Shown here piece after piece: positions 1 to 11,860 of a DNA stretch of 64,000 bases (the stretch's first letter is position 1; every line of letters begins with the position of its first letter). The position numbers and the translations under genes are program-made. The DNA lies in assembly GCF_033568475.1 (NCBI RefSeq), contig NC_133123.1, positions 24,414,622 through 24,478,621 of the forward strand, written 5' to 3'. Under the pieces are notes generated by a model that saw nothing but the letters and a program-made list of their open reading frames with translations, searched no databases and was not told the DNA's origin. The stretch comes from Henckelia pumila (lineage: Eukaryota > Streptophyta > Magnoliopsida > Lamiales > Gesneriaceae).

Positions 1-2294
1 TATAGCCTAACATATGCAGCACGTTGATCCTCTGGAAACAATAGGTGGCACACACAGACGGAACATACCATAACAGACAGAGCAAATAAAAATAAACAAA
101 GCGCATTAAATCAGTATTGCATAAACATTTGTCATTATGCTACTTTTGCGAATAATGCCAGATCAAGGAATATACGCACCTGAGTTCTTAGCTTAACTTG
201 TAAATTAAGTCAAATTTTTTTAGCAATATCAATATCTATACACGACATTATTTCTCTTAGATATACTAATCCAAACATTGCCTAATAAAAGTTATAAACC
301 CACTAACCTATGGCATCTTTAGTCTCAATATTTGACACAAAATAAAATATATACTGTGATTCTTATTTAAATTTCTTGACCATGTATACAAATGTACGTC
401 GATTGAATTAGAACAAATATGCATAATTTTAGGATTGGCCATTTGAATGTGTACATAGACATTCAGACACCAATTAACCTACTCCAAAAACATTTTTTTT
501 CTAGTCCTAAACCTAAGAATTTATGTCACTATTAATTCTTGATAAGTGATCAAAACAACTTCCTATTGCCCATCACTCAATCATACTTTATAAAAGCTAT
601 CGATAGTTACTCTCAAAATTTAACTAAATGTTCAAAAGACATATTTATGCAGAATTTTACATTTAATCTTAAACTATGAAAACTAATTAATGCTTAGAGA
701 AATTAAATTTTAATTAAATATAAGAAATTTCCTACTGCAGAATTTTATGATTGGCCATTTCAATGTGTACATAGACATTTAGACACCAATTCATCTATTC
801 CAAAAGCATTTTTTTTGGGCTTAAACCTAAGAATTTATGTCACTGTTAAGACTTGATAAGTAATCAAAATAATTTCTTAGTGCTTATCACTCAATCATAC
901 TTTATAAAAAGCTCTCGATAGTTACTCTCAAAATTTAACTAAAGTTTCAAAAGACGTATTTATGCAGAATTTTACATTTAATCTTAAACAATGAAAAATA
1001 ATTAATGTTTAGAGAAATCAAATTTAATTAACTGTATGAAATTTCCTACTGCAGAATTTGAGGATTGGCCATTTGAATGTGTACATAGACATTCAGACAC
1101 CAATCCACCTACTCCAAAAGTATTTTTTTTGGGTCCCTGGCCCTAAACCTAAGAATTTATGTCACTGTTAAGACTTGGTAAGTAATCAAAACAACTTCTT
1201 ATTGGACATCACTCAATCATACTTCATAAAAAGATCTCGATAGTTACTCTCAAAATGTAACTAAAATTTAAAAAGACATATTTATGCAAAATTTTACATT
1301 TAATCTTAAACAATGAAAACTAATTAATGTTTAGAAATCAAATTTAAATTAACTGTTAGAAATTTCTTACTACAAAATTTTAGGATTGGCCATTTCAATG
1401 TGTACATAGACATTAAGAGACCAATTCACTAACTCCAAAAGCATTTTTTTTCTGGGCCTAAACCTAAGAATTTATGTCACTGTTAAGACTTGATAAGCAA
1501 TCAAAATAACTTCCTATTGGTCATCACTCAAACATACTTTATAAAAAGCTCTCGATAGTTACCCTCAAAATTTAACTAAAGTTTCAAAAGACATATTTAT
1601 GCAGAATTTTAGATTTAATCTTAAACAATGAAAACTAATTAATGTTTAGAGAATTCTAATTTAATTAACTGTAAAAAATTTCCTACTGCAACTTTACTAA
1701 TTAGGCATTTAGAAAAATGACGGTGAGGGTAATGAAATAAAATATGTACTTGGTTAATTGGTTTCCTATTGGGAATTAAATTTTGCTTATCAACTAAAGT
1801 TTCAAAAGAATATTTATGCAGAATTTTAAATTTAATCTTACACAATGGAAACTAATTAATGTTTAGAGAATTCAAATTTAAATTAACTGTAAGAAATTTC
1901 TAACCTAAGAAATTTTTGGACCTAAACCTAAGAATTTGCTACTGCAACTTTATTAATTAGTCATTTAGACAAATGACGGTGAGGCTAATGAAATTTAATA
2001 TGTACTGGGTTTCTTTTTGGAATTTATATTTTTCTTACCATTTAGATGGAGATATACGATGGCACAATTAGAACGTATTTGCAGAATTTTAGAATAGAAG
2101 TTGCATTTCATATGGTGAGACTATGAAATATATGTGAATTTAAATTAAATTTTGATGACTATTTAAAAATGAAATGAAATTGAATGAAATGAAAAGGGAT
2201 AAAATGAGATGAAATGAATAACCTGTATGTCGTACCTGGATGACGTAAAACAAAGGAGATGGCCAGTCGATCGTGTTCCGTAGCTTTAGGACCT
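1..2294 (-). other. Possible spliced host gene reading off the left edge (two candidate exons)
   Basis: On the minus strand a 59-nt block (2294 to 2236) is preceded by ...AATTGCAG and followed by CAG|GTACGA, so it has plausible splice sites. A second block (31 to 1) is preceded by TTGTTTCCAG. Joined, the two blocks stay open in two frames. The minus strand upstream of the first block (about 2460-2300) is pyrimidine-rich and could be leader or intron. The roughly 2.2-kb gap between the blocks would be an intron filled by the 316-bp tandem array. I do not recognise the peptide in either frame. Chance splice-like sites are common in AT-rich plant DNA, so this is weak. Confidence 0.15.
418..2095. 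repeat. Tandem array of ~316-bp units
   Basis: The landmark GATTGGCCATTT recurs at 433, 749, 1063 and 1384, giving spacings of 316, 314 and 321 bp. Each unit repeats the same ordered blocks: the ATGTGTACATAGACATT block, then CCTAAGAATTTATGTCACT, then a TCACTCAATCATACTT block, then GATAGTTACTCTCAAAAT, then TTATGCAGAATTTTA. Two shorter degenerate units follow (about 1685-1940 and 1940-2095), each carrying ACTGCAACTTTA and AATGACGGTGAGG. No coding potential is visible. It may be minisatellite-like expansion inside an intron or intergenic spacer. Confidence 0.9.
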
Positions 2295-2652
2295 CTGCAA
2301 TTGTAATGTAATGCTTGATTTTGAATGTGTTTTTTTATTGCGTTGATATTTCGGTGAGAGGGGTGGAGTCTGGGATTGTGAAGGATGAAGATTTGTGAGT
2401 ATGGGGGTTGTGAAGGGTAAAGAGGCGTGGAGTAGGGGAGTTGGTTGTGGGGTTTTTTTTTTGTATTTGTTTTATTTATTGTTTTTTTGGTAAGGGTGAA
2501 AGTGTAAATTCACAATTGATGTAGTAAAAATTTATTCACATATTTATAGAGGAGATAGATTTATTATCTTGCGTCTAGATCTTGTTGTCTAAGACATGAC
2601 GTTCCTATTATGAAAGAACTTTTAAAAATACATGCTTTGTTTTATCATATTT

Positions 2653-2917
2653 AGGTAGTGTTTGGGAAAGATTTTAGGAAACACTTCTCAGCTTTTGTTA
2701 ACAAAATTTCACAAAATTTCAAATATTTGTTAACGGAAAAGCTGAGAAGTGCTTCTAAGAAGCTCTCCTAAACACTACATTTGATATATAATGTTTGGGA
2801 GTGCTTCTAAGAAGCATTTCTCAGCTTTTCGTCAACAAAATTTCACAAATTTCAAATTTTTGTAACGAAAATTAAAAGCTGAAAAGTACTTCTAAAAAGC
2901 TCTCTCAAACACTACCT
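2653..2917. mobile_element. Foldback MITE pair
   Basis: AGGTAGTGTTTGGGAAAG at the left end is mirrored by CTCTCTCAAACACTACCT at the right end. Inside lie two back-to-back foldback units (2655-2778 and about 2790-2915), each built from inverted ...CTTCTCAGCTTTT... arms around a TTTCACAAATTTC centre. A related half unit is seen at 11252-11360. The element is non-coding, and its superfamily is not determined because I could not settle a target duplication. Confidence 0.65.
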
Positions 2918-2988
2918 TAATATATATAACTTTTTTTTCCAATTATATATACAGTGCAAGAAATAATATATATTATATATCTTTGAAT

Positions 2989-3191
2989 CGGTAAATTGCT
3001 GAAAAATCCCTAATCCAAACATGTTTTGCTCTACACTCCCTAGCCACTTTTTTGTACCACAAATTTTGTTAATTTGTACCACATCGTATATGATTTTGTA
3101 CCACATGATGTATGATTTTGTACTACATTTTATGACTAGGGACCCCAAAGCAAAACATGTTTGCATTTGGAGATTTTTCAGCAAATTGCCC
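2989..3191. mobile_element. MULE-type MITE with 9-bp target duplication
   Basis: The 203-bp element has long terminal inverted repeats (CGGTAAATTGCTGAAAAATC against its near-complement ending GATTTTTCAGCAAATTGCCC). It is flanked by the 9-bp direct repeat TCTTTGAAT (2980-2988 and 3192-3200). The centre contains short tandem repeats of TTTTGTACCACAT (3050-3125). A 9-bp duplication is characteristic of Mutator-like elements. There is no transposase, so it is non-autonomous. Confidence 0.8.
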
Positions 3192-3200
3192 TCTTTGAAT

Positions 3201-4002
3201 TGGGGTACGTGTCGGACTATCAATGGTACCGTCATGGTTATATTAACCCATAGCGGAATAGTGCACCCAAACGCCTTCATGGCCGTTGTTTTTCGACTGG
3301 CATTATTGAATAAGATATCAAAACATGATAAGACTCTACCTTAGAATCTAACTACACAAACAAATATTAATTACTGAATAGAAAACACAATCCCACTTCA
3401 AAATAGAATTTAATTGTTATGAAGCAAAAAATAAAAGGGTTCGTTTCAAGACCAACAAATCTATTTTTTAGCTTTTCAAATTTAAAAGGTCAATTGGCCC
3501 ATATTGATTTTACCTATCTTAACTTCTTTTTAGTTTCCTTTTTATATTTTAGCTTTTTGTTACCGGGGCCTTATTTCATATATAATTCTTGAGTGTCATA
3601 CACTTTCTTCAACTGAATACACCTTTTTTATTCATTCATTAATTTTTTTAATCGAAATTCATTTTAATTTGAGTATCTATTTCAACTGTATTTTTTGGAT
3701 CGATCGAGATATATTTTATCTGAATATTTTGATTTATTATTTAAAATGCATATTAATTGGAGAACTATTTGTTCCCAATTATGGCCGCATAAACGTTAGA
3801 AAAAAAGGAGAGATTTAATTATAACTTCACTATAAGCCATATAATTAGATTGTATAAATAACTTCACAAAAAGCAATACAATTTATTTATCTTGCGATGG
3901 AAATTACTAATTAAACAAAAACCCAATTATTAAAAACCCATTATTAATTATTTTGCTACATCTTACATGCATGCATATATCAAACTGCAATTGTTGATGT
4001 GT
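3201..4002. other. Intergenic, nothing recognised
   Basis: AT-rich sequence with no convincing coding region, RNA gene or bounded repeat. It separates the MULE-type MITE from the first dirigent pseudogene, and it probably holds that gene's old 3' flank, since the pseudogene reads leftwards. Confidence 0.5.
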
Positions 4003-4525
4003 TCAAAAATAAGTAACATAGAAAGTATATTTGAAAATACCATATATAACCAGTAGCATTGATATTCATGTAAGTGGTGATGGCAACCGTGCATCGCGCC
4101 AACCGAAAAACTCCGGTACCTCGGACGATAGGTAATTCTCGAGCATTATTCAGCAATAATCGATTGGTTCCCATGACAGATAATGCGCTTACATTGAGGT
4201 CAGAGAAACCAACCAAGCCTTGGGCGCGGCCAATGGGTACTGGGGAACTTGGATCAACAAGTCATCTAGCATAAGTAGTCGTCCGAATGATGTGGGTGAA
4301 GTGGGAGTGATGCCAGCCCTAGCTATTTCATAAACTGTTTGTCCTAAAACGTCATGAAGATACACATCAATGACCGTCGTTTTCGGCGCGGGCAGCTGGT
4401 TCTTAATTAGGTTCCGAAACCATGTGTCTACTGGCTGAGGTCCTTGGCTTAATTAGTACCACGATGGCATGAATAAATGATTAGAGGATTATAAACATTT
4501 TACTTACCTTTGAGTAATTTGCCAT
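4003..4525 (-). pseudogene. Dirigent-like pseudogene
   Basis: Minus-strand relic spanning the whole length of a dirigent gene. The ATG at 4525 opens MANYSKVSK..., but the frame meets a stop after about 14 codons. The VDTWFRNL, YEIARAGIT and SPTSFG motifs follow in another frame. A shift near 4262 moves the GRAQGLVGFSDLN block into a third frame. The strand corresponding to LYLSFxFxFNGGLYNGST is deleted, so SDLN runs directly into the SVMG block. RELPIVRGTGVFRLA is still readable, with the family's GGTG changed to RGTG. The end corresponding to FKYTxYxTY and a TGA at 4005-4003 are in yet another phase. With a nonsense codon, at least two frameshifts and an internal deletion, it cannot make a functional protein. 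It is the leftmost member of the cluster. Confidence 0.85.
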
Positions 4526-5459
4526 GACTCCAGCTTTTTTGGTTATCTTTTGGAGCTAGTTAGGATGATATTATGATATCTATGCTTTTGTTAGTATATA
4601 TATGTAAGAATATATATATATATATATATAGAACTAGTACATGCATGTATATATATTAGTAGTGCATGCATGTATATATATATTAGTTATGATGTAATTA
4701 AATGTTTTGCAGTATTTTCTTAAAACTTTGCCTTTGTGAAAATGGGATCCAAGGCAAACTAAAATAGCTAGGTACGTAGTTGGATGATCATAAATGTTTA
4801 TGGAACGTAGGGGCTGGGAGGTGCAATTCGTCGACTTTAGGAAACGATTTTATAGTATTTTTCATAATATTATCGAATATTTTTAATAGAATTATATCGA
4901 TAATTAGATATATTTTTAAAATTAATTAATTAATACTAGTCAATAAGCACTGTACACGCGCGCAACCATAAAAAAAATAAAAATACTTAATTTTTTTTTG
5001 TCTTGTTCTATGAAATCAATGTGATGCATGCACATAAAAAATCATCTTTGATCCAAAGGACAGTAAATTCTTTCACAAAGAAATATGTGTTCTAACTTAC
5101 AACTTTAGAAAAATTAAATTAGAGAAATTCTACGACTTGAATCCTCCATAGATAAGGAAAATGAAAAAGTGTAGGAACAAATGAGTGGAGCAACATAATT
5201 GAAGAAAACTACTGACTGCAACAAAACGATGAGAAAAAAACATTCAATAAAAGGTATAATTAACATATCTGCGAAGAGGGCAACAACAAAAATATTTATG
5301 CACTAAATAAATAGATTGAAATTAACGGATTCATCACTTTTTGGTGAAGAATAATCTAAAATATTTGTAAAAAAAATAGAGAGCTTTACCTAGTATTCGG
5401 TTGAAGATAATTAAGATACAAACTTGAGGAAGTAATTTGAAATATGAGACTACATCATG
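4526..5459. other. Intergenic with TA-rich microsatellite
   Basis: Holds a TA-repeat patch with duplicated ATGCATGTATATATATTAGT units (about 4606-4690), some 80-165 bp upstream of the dirigent pseudogene start. No gene or bounded mobile element is seen in the rest. Confidence 0.5.
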
Positions 5460-5467
5460 AGTTTGAG

Positions 5468-5929
5468 TAGGGGTGAAAACGAATCGAATTGAGCCAAATA
5501 ATGGTAAAATTTTAAGACTCGAATTCGGCTCGATAAGAGTATATTCGAGTTCGAACTCTATTCGAAGCCCGATAATTTCAAATATTTTCGCTCGAGCTCG
5601 GCACGAAATGAAGTTTGAGTTCGGCTCGAAGCATTCGAACCTATTCGTGAATTATTGCTCGGATATTATGGCTCAAAAAGCTCGAAATGTTCGAAAACGT
5701 TCGAAATGTATATATATTTAGTATATAATTATATAATATTAATTAAATATTAAGGCTCGCAAACTATTAGCGAACTATCGAACAAAATAATTTTGGCTCG
5801 AGCTCGACTCGAAAAAAAGTTCGATCATGTTTGTATCCGGCTCGAGTTCGATAAGTTCGAATACGAATCAAATATTTATCGAGCGAACTCGTAAAGCTCA
5901 CGAACCGACTCGATTCGTTTGCACCCCTA
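5468..5929. mobile_element. hAT-type non-autonomous element
   Basis: The 462-bp element begins TAGGGGTGAAAACGAATCGA and ends with its near-complement TCGATTCGTTTGCACCCCTA. It is flanked by 8-bp repeats AGTTTGAG (5460-5467) and TGTTTGAG (5930-5937), matching at 7 of 8 positions. The interior is rich in GCTCGA/TTCGAA motifs on both strands and has no transposase. The 8-bp duplication with TAGGGGTG ends points to the hAT superfamily. Short open frames inside it are by-products of the low stop density of the TCGA-rich repeats. Confidence 0.85.
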
Positions 5930-5937
5930 TGTTTGAG

Positions 5938-6819
5938 GTTGTGTAGTGGGGCCAACTCAGGAATTTTGAAATATATATGAGATTAGGGATTACAGAGATT
6001 AGATTGAGAAACGTTGGTTTGAGGTAAAGTGGGGCCAATGTTTTGAACTCAGATGTGGTAATTGCACATAGTTATAATTTTTAAGAGTAATTTAATCTAA
6101 ACATTAAATTGACCATGACAGTTTTTTTAAGGTATTTAACCAGTATTATATAGTAAAGATAATAAAGATAATTTAGTTGAAAAATTATCTAATAACTTGC
6201 CAAGAAATAGATTTAACAATGTGAAACTAAATAATATATTTTTTATAATATTGATTAGATTATTTCGTGATAATGGTTTTATGGTTATACAATTTATTCA
6301 TTGATTTTTAACATATAGCTGGAGTACGTTGCAAGACTTTTACCGAAAGTCTCATAGGTAACACGGTACATATAGCACCTGTTTCGTTGGAACATTTACT
6401 TGTAAAATGCATTTGTAAAAGTGTTTTTAAATTTTTTTATAAAATATTTTAAAAGCTGTTTTAAGAATAAATATGTGGTTGGACAACTATTATCACACTC
6501 CGAAACTGGGGTTGGTCGACATCGACGTTGTTTTCAAATAACATTAAAAAATTACAAGCCTCATAGTACAGACTTTAAACAAAAACCAATATTTTATTTC
6601 ATGACAAAATTTGTTCTTACATCCCACAAAGAAAATTAATTATAAATCAAATACATCCGTGGAAGCTAAAGCTTATCATTATAGGGACAAAGAAACTCAG
6701 ATAATAACAAAACTTTTGTGTTCTTCATCTTCAAGTTCTTCATCAATTTTATCTGGGGAAGAAAGTAAGGAGTGAGTGTTTTAGGAAACATTCAGCAAAT
6801 TAGGGCACATAATATCAAA
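5938..6819. other. Intergenic, nothing clear
   Basis: AT-rich sequence. About 6375-6490 resembles one arm of a foldback repeat (CACCTGTTTCGTTGGAACA followed by A/T-rich arms), and an inverted-type relative lies at 9655-9845. No gene is seen. Confidence 0.45.
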
Positions 6820-6835
6820 ATATACATAATATGAG

Positions 6836-7058
6836 CCCCTAAGGAGGAGTCCAAGTTGGTGGAGTGGATGAACTCTTGGCCAGAGGTCAGGAGTTCGATT
6901 CTTTTTACGAACATCTTCTTGGACTAGTCTGTCACACATGTCTTGCCTAGTGTGGTTTACCTGGCTAACGTAGTTTGCAGGCTATTGCGTTAATCCGGGA
7001 ATTTATCCAGTGCGCACCAAAGGTAGCGGCTACGGGTTTCCACGTCACAAAAAAAAAT
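6836..7058 (+). mobile_element. tRNA-derived SINE
   Basis: The 223-bp unit is bounded by the 16-bp direct repeat ATATACATAATATGAG (6820-6835 and 7059-7074). Near its 5' end it carries RNA polymerase III promoter-like boxes: box A in AGTTGGTGGAGTGG, and box B in GGTCAGGAGTTCGATTC about 30 bp later. It continues through a tRNA-unrelated body with TCTTGCCTAGTGTGGTTTAC and ends in an A-run. Long duplications and an A-tail indicate LINE-assisted retrotransposition. Two further copies lie on the minus strand (around 31950-33240 and 36045-36188). Confidence 0.85.
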
Positions 7059-7074
7059 ATATACATAATATGAG

Positions 7075-7570
7075 ATCAAAAGAACATGTTCCAGAACATG
7101 TCGGGACATGAATCAAGACAAGAGACAATTAGAGTTCGAAACAAGGCAGCAAAATATATCATCACTGAGCCATGTACTTAGACTTAGCATTGTTATTCAT
7201 CTCGTTAATCATATCTTATGTATTGATCAGTCCCTAATTGTTATTCCCCTAAGAATATAAGGTCTTAAACGGTTATCATAACCCACCGCATCAGAGCCTT
7301 ATCATATCATATTTTCTAAAATTTCCTTCCCACTTTTTAATTTGAATCCTAACAGTGCATTTTTAAAATTTCATAGCATAACAGAAGAATCAAATAGAAC
7401 GAAACATGAAACAAAATCAAGGAAATGAAACGAGTAATGTACGATAGAGTTTTTGAAAACAAGAACATTATTTTAAAACATATATAAGTCCACTTACTTT
7501 CTATCTCACATCTAGCTGAAACATGAATTGGTTTTTGAAATGTCTCCAATACCCTAGTCTTCGTTCCTTA
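7075..7570. other. Intergenic, nothing recognised
   Basis: No supported gene. Short open frames here lack any recognisable motif. Confidence 0.5.
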
Positions 7571-7578
7571 CGTGAACT

Positions 7579-8862
7579 CAGGGGCGGATTTACTGTAGGG
7601 CGAAGGGGGGACACGGCCCCCCGGAAATTTTTGAAAATTTATTAGTATATAGTATTTTTTTAGTTTATTTTATATATAAAATTAGATCCCCAAGAATCTT
7701 AGTTTTTGGCATTTGGCTTAGCGGTAGGCCTTTCAAATTGAATGAATGAATGGATGAACACATGTGGTGCATGTTCGATTCTTGCCGTCCCCAACTTTTC
7801 CTTTTTATTTATTTATTTATTTATTTTTATCATATATTCCACATTTTAGTACCTTATTTTAAAACCCTCTTTCTTTTTATTTATTTATTTATTTATTTTT
7901 ATCATATATTCCACATTTTAGTACCTTATTTTAAAACCCTCTTGCCATTTTTTTATAAATAATTTGAAAGGTTATCACTTTTTATTTTAAACTCTCTTAC
8001 AATTTTTTTTTTGTTATTTATAAAGGTACCATCTTTTATTTAAAACAATAAAATATGATTGATTTTTTAATTTCTCAAATTTTTTATTTTACTCAGTTTC
8101 AATAAACATCTTGCTCGATTTTTCACAGATTTGAAGTGATTTTAAGGTTCGAGATATTGGGATTTTTGATAATTGATCATCTCATTGTTTTAAACCAACT
8201 TTGATAAATTTTTGGTTTTTCTTAACTTCAAAATTTGGTTCTGGTTTTTCATTTGGTTTAGTAACTTTTTTAATCTATTTCTTTATGTTTTTGTTTTGTT
8301 CTATGATGTGTTTTATTAAATTACTTGCAATTTTCAATAGTTTTTTTTTAATTGAAAAAATTACTCATCAACTTGGACAAAAAACAAAGTCATGTCGACT
8401 TGTGCCTACAAAATAAAAAATAAAATAAAAGCTTAATTCATTGAATGAATGATTACATATTACTTTTTTATTTTATTATTTTTCTATTAATATATAGAAT
8501 GAAACATCCCTTTGAATTGAGATTCTAGCTCTCGATTAACATGTTTTTATTGGTTATATTGTTATAGATGAAAAAAAACCAATTATAAAATATAAAAAAG
8601 ATTAAAATCTCTGATATGTATAACGATAGATTTTTTTATATAATCGATAATATCTTTTAATGAACATTTGACTTTTCTCTTTTGAGAAAAAATTAATATT
8701 AACTTTAGGTATTATATATATTTATTTTTTTAAAAATTATATTCATGTTATTGAAAGTTATATTCATGTTATTGAAAGTTATACAAACATATAATAAATT
8801 TTTTTGTCATATTTTGTATGCAGACGTGGCCCCCCCAAACATAAAGTCCTGGAACCGCCCTG
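7579..8862. mobile_element. hAT-type element, 1.28 kb, non-autonomous
   Basis: Begins CAGGGGCGGATTTACTG and ends GGAACCGCCCTG. It is flanked by the perfect 8-bp repeat CGTGAACT (7571-7578 and 8863-8870). Sub-terminal GGGGGGACACGGCCCCCC and ACGTGGCCCCCCC also mirror each other. The AT-rich interior contains a 71-bp direct duplication (7801-7871 and 7872-7942) with ATTT repeats. No transposase frame is visible. The CAGGGGCGGA terminus is typical of plant hAT elements. Confidence 0.88.
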
Positions 8863-8870
8863 CGTGAACT

Positions 8871-10205
8871 AGTTGTACAATACCAATATTTACATGATTT
8901 TACTTTGTGCTTTGAAACTACAATAGTTTATATATATTGTATTTATAGAGTGTAGAGCGAGTCCTTTTATCTCCACCATTACACCAGATATAATGGTCAT
9001 TACTTGGCGGTTACCAAATGGGTTTATGGGCATCATGATGACTCATTGCATTAAAATTCATGAGTTGTAAAATCCAAAAACGCGAGTGTAAGATATAAAA
9101 TTTGATTTGGTTTTAATTAAGGTTACTTGTTTTAGGCTGTTGAGGAGGAAAATGAATTTTATGAAATTTATAATATAAATTTAATGGATAAAGATACTTG
9201 AAATTTAATGGATAAAGATATTTGAACGTGGGTTTTGATGGTTGGGAATTTTAAAAGACAATCAATTGAAGCATAAAGTCTAATTAATAATCAAACAATA
9301 ATTATATAAAATAATTAGATATAATGTCACTCTTAAAATTTTAAACTTTAATAATTCCACATCAACATGAAAATTAAGATAAATTATTATTTTGAAAATA
9401 GGATTAGTTAATAAAAATAATAATTTTTTTATATGTAAAATTCATTTAAAAAATCTTACTATATGTTAAGACGAGAATTGAAATTTAGAAATAAATTTAA
9501 AATTAACAAATTATAATTTTATTTCAATAGTAGATACACTAAATTTACAAAGATATTTTTATATATTTTATCGTAAATTTGGTCACGAGTATCACAACTA
9601 TTATATAAAAATATTTTAATATTTCAAAAGTAATGTTGTTTATCCTTATCTTTCATAATTTCATTACAAAAACATCTAAAAACACCTCTCAAATGCTCTT
9701 TACAAAACTATACGATTGGAGAACACTTTTTAAAAAATATTTTTCAAAATATTTTACAAAAAAATTATCCAAACAAATATTTTATGTTTTTTCCACTTAT
9801 AAAACACTAAAAACATTTTTAAATTACATGTCGAAACGGAACCTTAATGTATGTAAATTAAACATCGTCCGGTATTAATCTTTGTTGATAACTTAATTGA
9901 TATTGTACGATTGGGATATTTAAACATTTTTAGTATTTTCCGCATATGTTAGTATTTGTTCAGATTTATGAGTTTGAGGATTTTTCTATAGATTATGCTT
10001 GCATGGTTGGAAAATTTTTTGGAAATTGTTTACGTATGCATGGATGTTAAATTATTGAATTTAAGTTTAAGTTGCATGAATTTTAATCACATTTTAGTAT
10101 TTAATTAAATTGCATGCAAATATATTTTATGTAAGGGTGAAAAATGCAATTTTGAAACGTTCACACCAAAGAAATTTCTCTAGCATCATCTGGCTTAATA
10201 ATATA
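8871..10205. other. Intergenic, AT-rich
   Basis: No supported gene. About 9655-9845 is a degenerate foldback-like arm ending GTCGAAACGGAACCTTA, related in style to 6375-6490. Confidence 0.45.
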
Positions 10206-10596
10206 GTAAGGCACCGTTTGGTTCGAGGATAGGATAAAAATATTTGGATAAGTAATATAATGTAATATAAAATAAATATAAAATGATAGTTAATTTAGTA
10301 TTTGATTTAATTGATAGATTATAGTTTATTGGATTTGATTGATTGAATTTTATATTAAAAATATAAAATATCATTTTGTCCTTTTGAGAATAAATAAAAT
10401 ATGAATAATATTATTTATAAGGATAATATAGTAATTTAAATTCAATGATTTGATTGATGTAAAATAAATGATTAATGATTTGATTGATGTAAATTAAATA
10501 ATTAATAGATGGATAAATAATATGACGAGAAAAACGCGAGATTGGATAGGATAAATTGTACAAATACTAATTGTACTTGTACCAAACGATACCTTA
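10206..10596. mobile_element. TIR-type MITE
   Basis: AAGGCACCGTTTGGTTC at the left is mirrored by GTACCAAACGATACCTT at the right, about 390 bp apart. The interior is AT-rich and contains a direct repeat of ATGATTTGATTGATGTAAA (10445 and 10475). A TA or TWA target duplication is possible but imperfect, so the superfamily is open. It is non-coding. Confidence 0.7.
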
Positions 10597-10599
10597 AAT

Positions 10600-11860
10600 G
10601 TATTATTTTATGCATAATAAAGGGCGGCGGATCGAGATGGGAGACTTCGAGGAAATATTTATCATGTTGTTGGTTAATTCATGTTTTCGTCCATCAATTT
10701 GTACTTTAATTTGTTATTTTTTTTTATCAAAATGTTTAAATGACATCAAAAATAATAATATGACAAAAAAAATTATTGGGATGATGCCGAACATTCAACA
10801 CTATAATGTAAAGCATACTAAAATAGAAAAAAAAATGAAAATTATTAAACTAAGACCCACAACCTGATAAAAAATGAAAAAAAATGAGCTAGTTAAATTA
10901 TGCTAATCTGTTGACAGTAATTGCCAATTAGATATAATAAAGATTAAAAAATAAATCATAAGATATCTTTGTAGTAAAATAATTATTTAATTCTAGTAAA
11001 AAAGAATAATGATATCAATAATTGCTTAAATTTTAAAAGATTGAGATCATTTAAAAAAGGCATATCTAAATTCAGTTAATTGTGATTTTACACTTCTCAT
11101 TCCAAAACACTTGATTTGTTCTCCATTTTTCCCCAAAGATTGCTCATGTATAATTTATTGTTAAAGACGTATAAATTTTTAATATATAAATATAATTTTC
11201 AATATTGTTTAACAAAACACACAAATCTTTAATTTATCACACACTAAAATAGTGTTTAGGAGAGCTTTTAGAAAACACTTCTCAACTTTTTTTTTTACAA
11301 AAATTTTACAAAATTTTGAATAAAAAACTGATAAATTTTTCTTAGAAGCTTTATCAAATATTAATTAAGTTAGGTCGACAGGTATATGTATTCTCTTACG
11401 TCATCATTATAATATCATATCTATATTATATCTTCATCTGTATCTAGATAATTCATTATTCTCTAGACATAAATTTTCTTAACCATGACATTGCATTAGT
11501 TATAATTACATATTAAATAGCAATACCAAAAAAGTCTTCTGTATATCAAAACCTTGAGAAATATTCAATATTTTTAGAGAAACGTGGAGAAAGTATATCC
11601 ATTATTGATGTATTAAATGTAATAAAATTTTAATTTTTTGTTAAAGTATTTGTTCCACGATTCGGAAGTAATTGACGAGGAATTTTAATCTATTAAATTA
11701 ATTGGTCAAATGCATTAAATGTAGTTTACTTCTTAAATAATTTCACAAAATAAAATAGAGGTATCTGACATGCTCAACTGCCATAAATTTCTCCATATTT
11801 TTTAAGGTCAATATTTTTTAAAAAAAAATTACGAATTAAAAGGATGATTATAAGTTAAAA
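10600..11860. other. Intergenic, AT-rich, with foldback fragment
   Basis: About 11252-11360 is a half copy of the foldback family seen at 2653-2917 (TAGTGTTTAGGAGAGCTTTTAG...CACTTCTCAACTTTT). No gene is seen. Confidence 0.45.

Noticed and set aside
418..2095. CRISPR-like array
   Set aside because: Whole 316-bp units repeat without short repeats and unique spacers, and the genome is eukaryotic.
5473..5955. Open frames on both strands
   Set aside because: They fall in a hAT-type MITE whose TCGA-rich repeats lack stops; there is no domain and they end with the element.
6841..6910. Possible tRNA gene
   Set aside because: Box A and box B motifs are present, but there is no cloverleaf or acceptor stem, and target duplications show it is a SINE.
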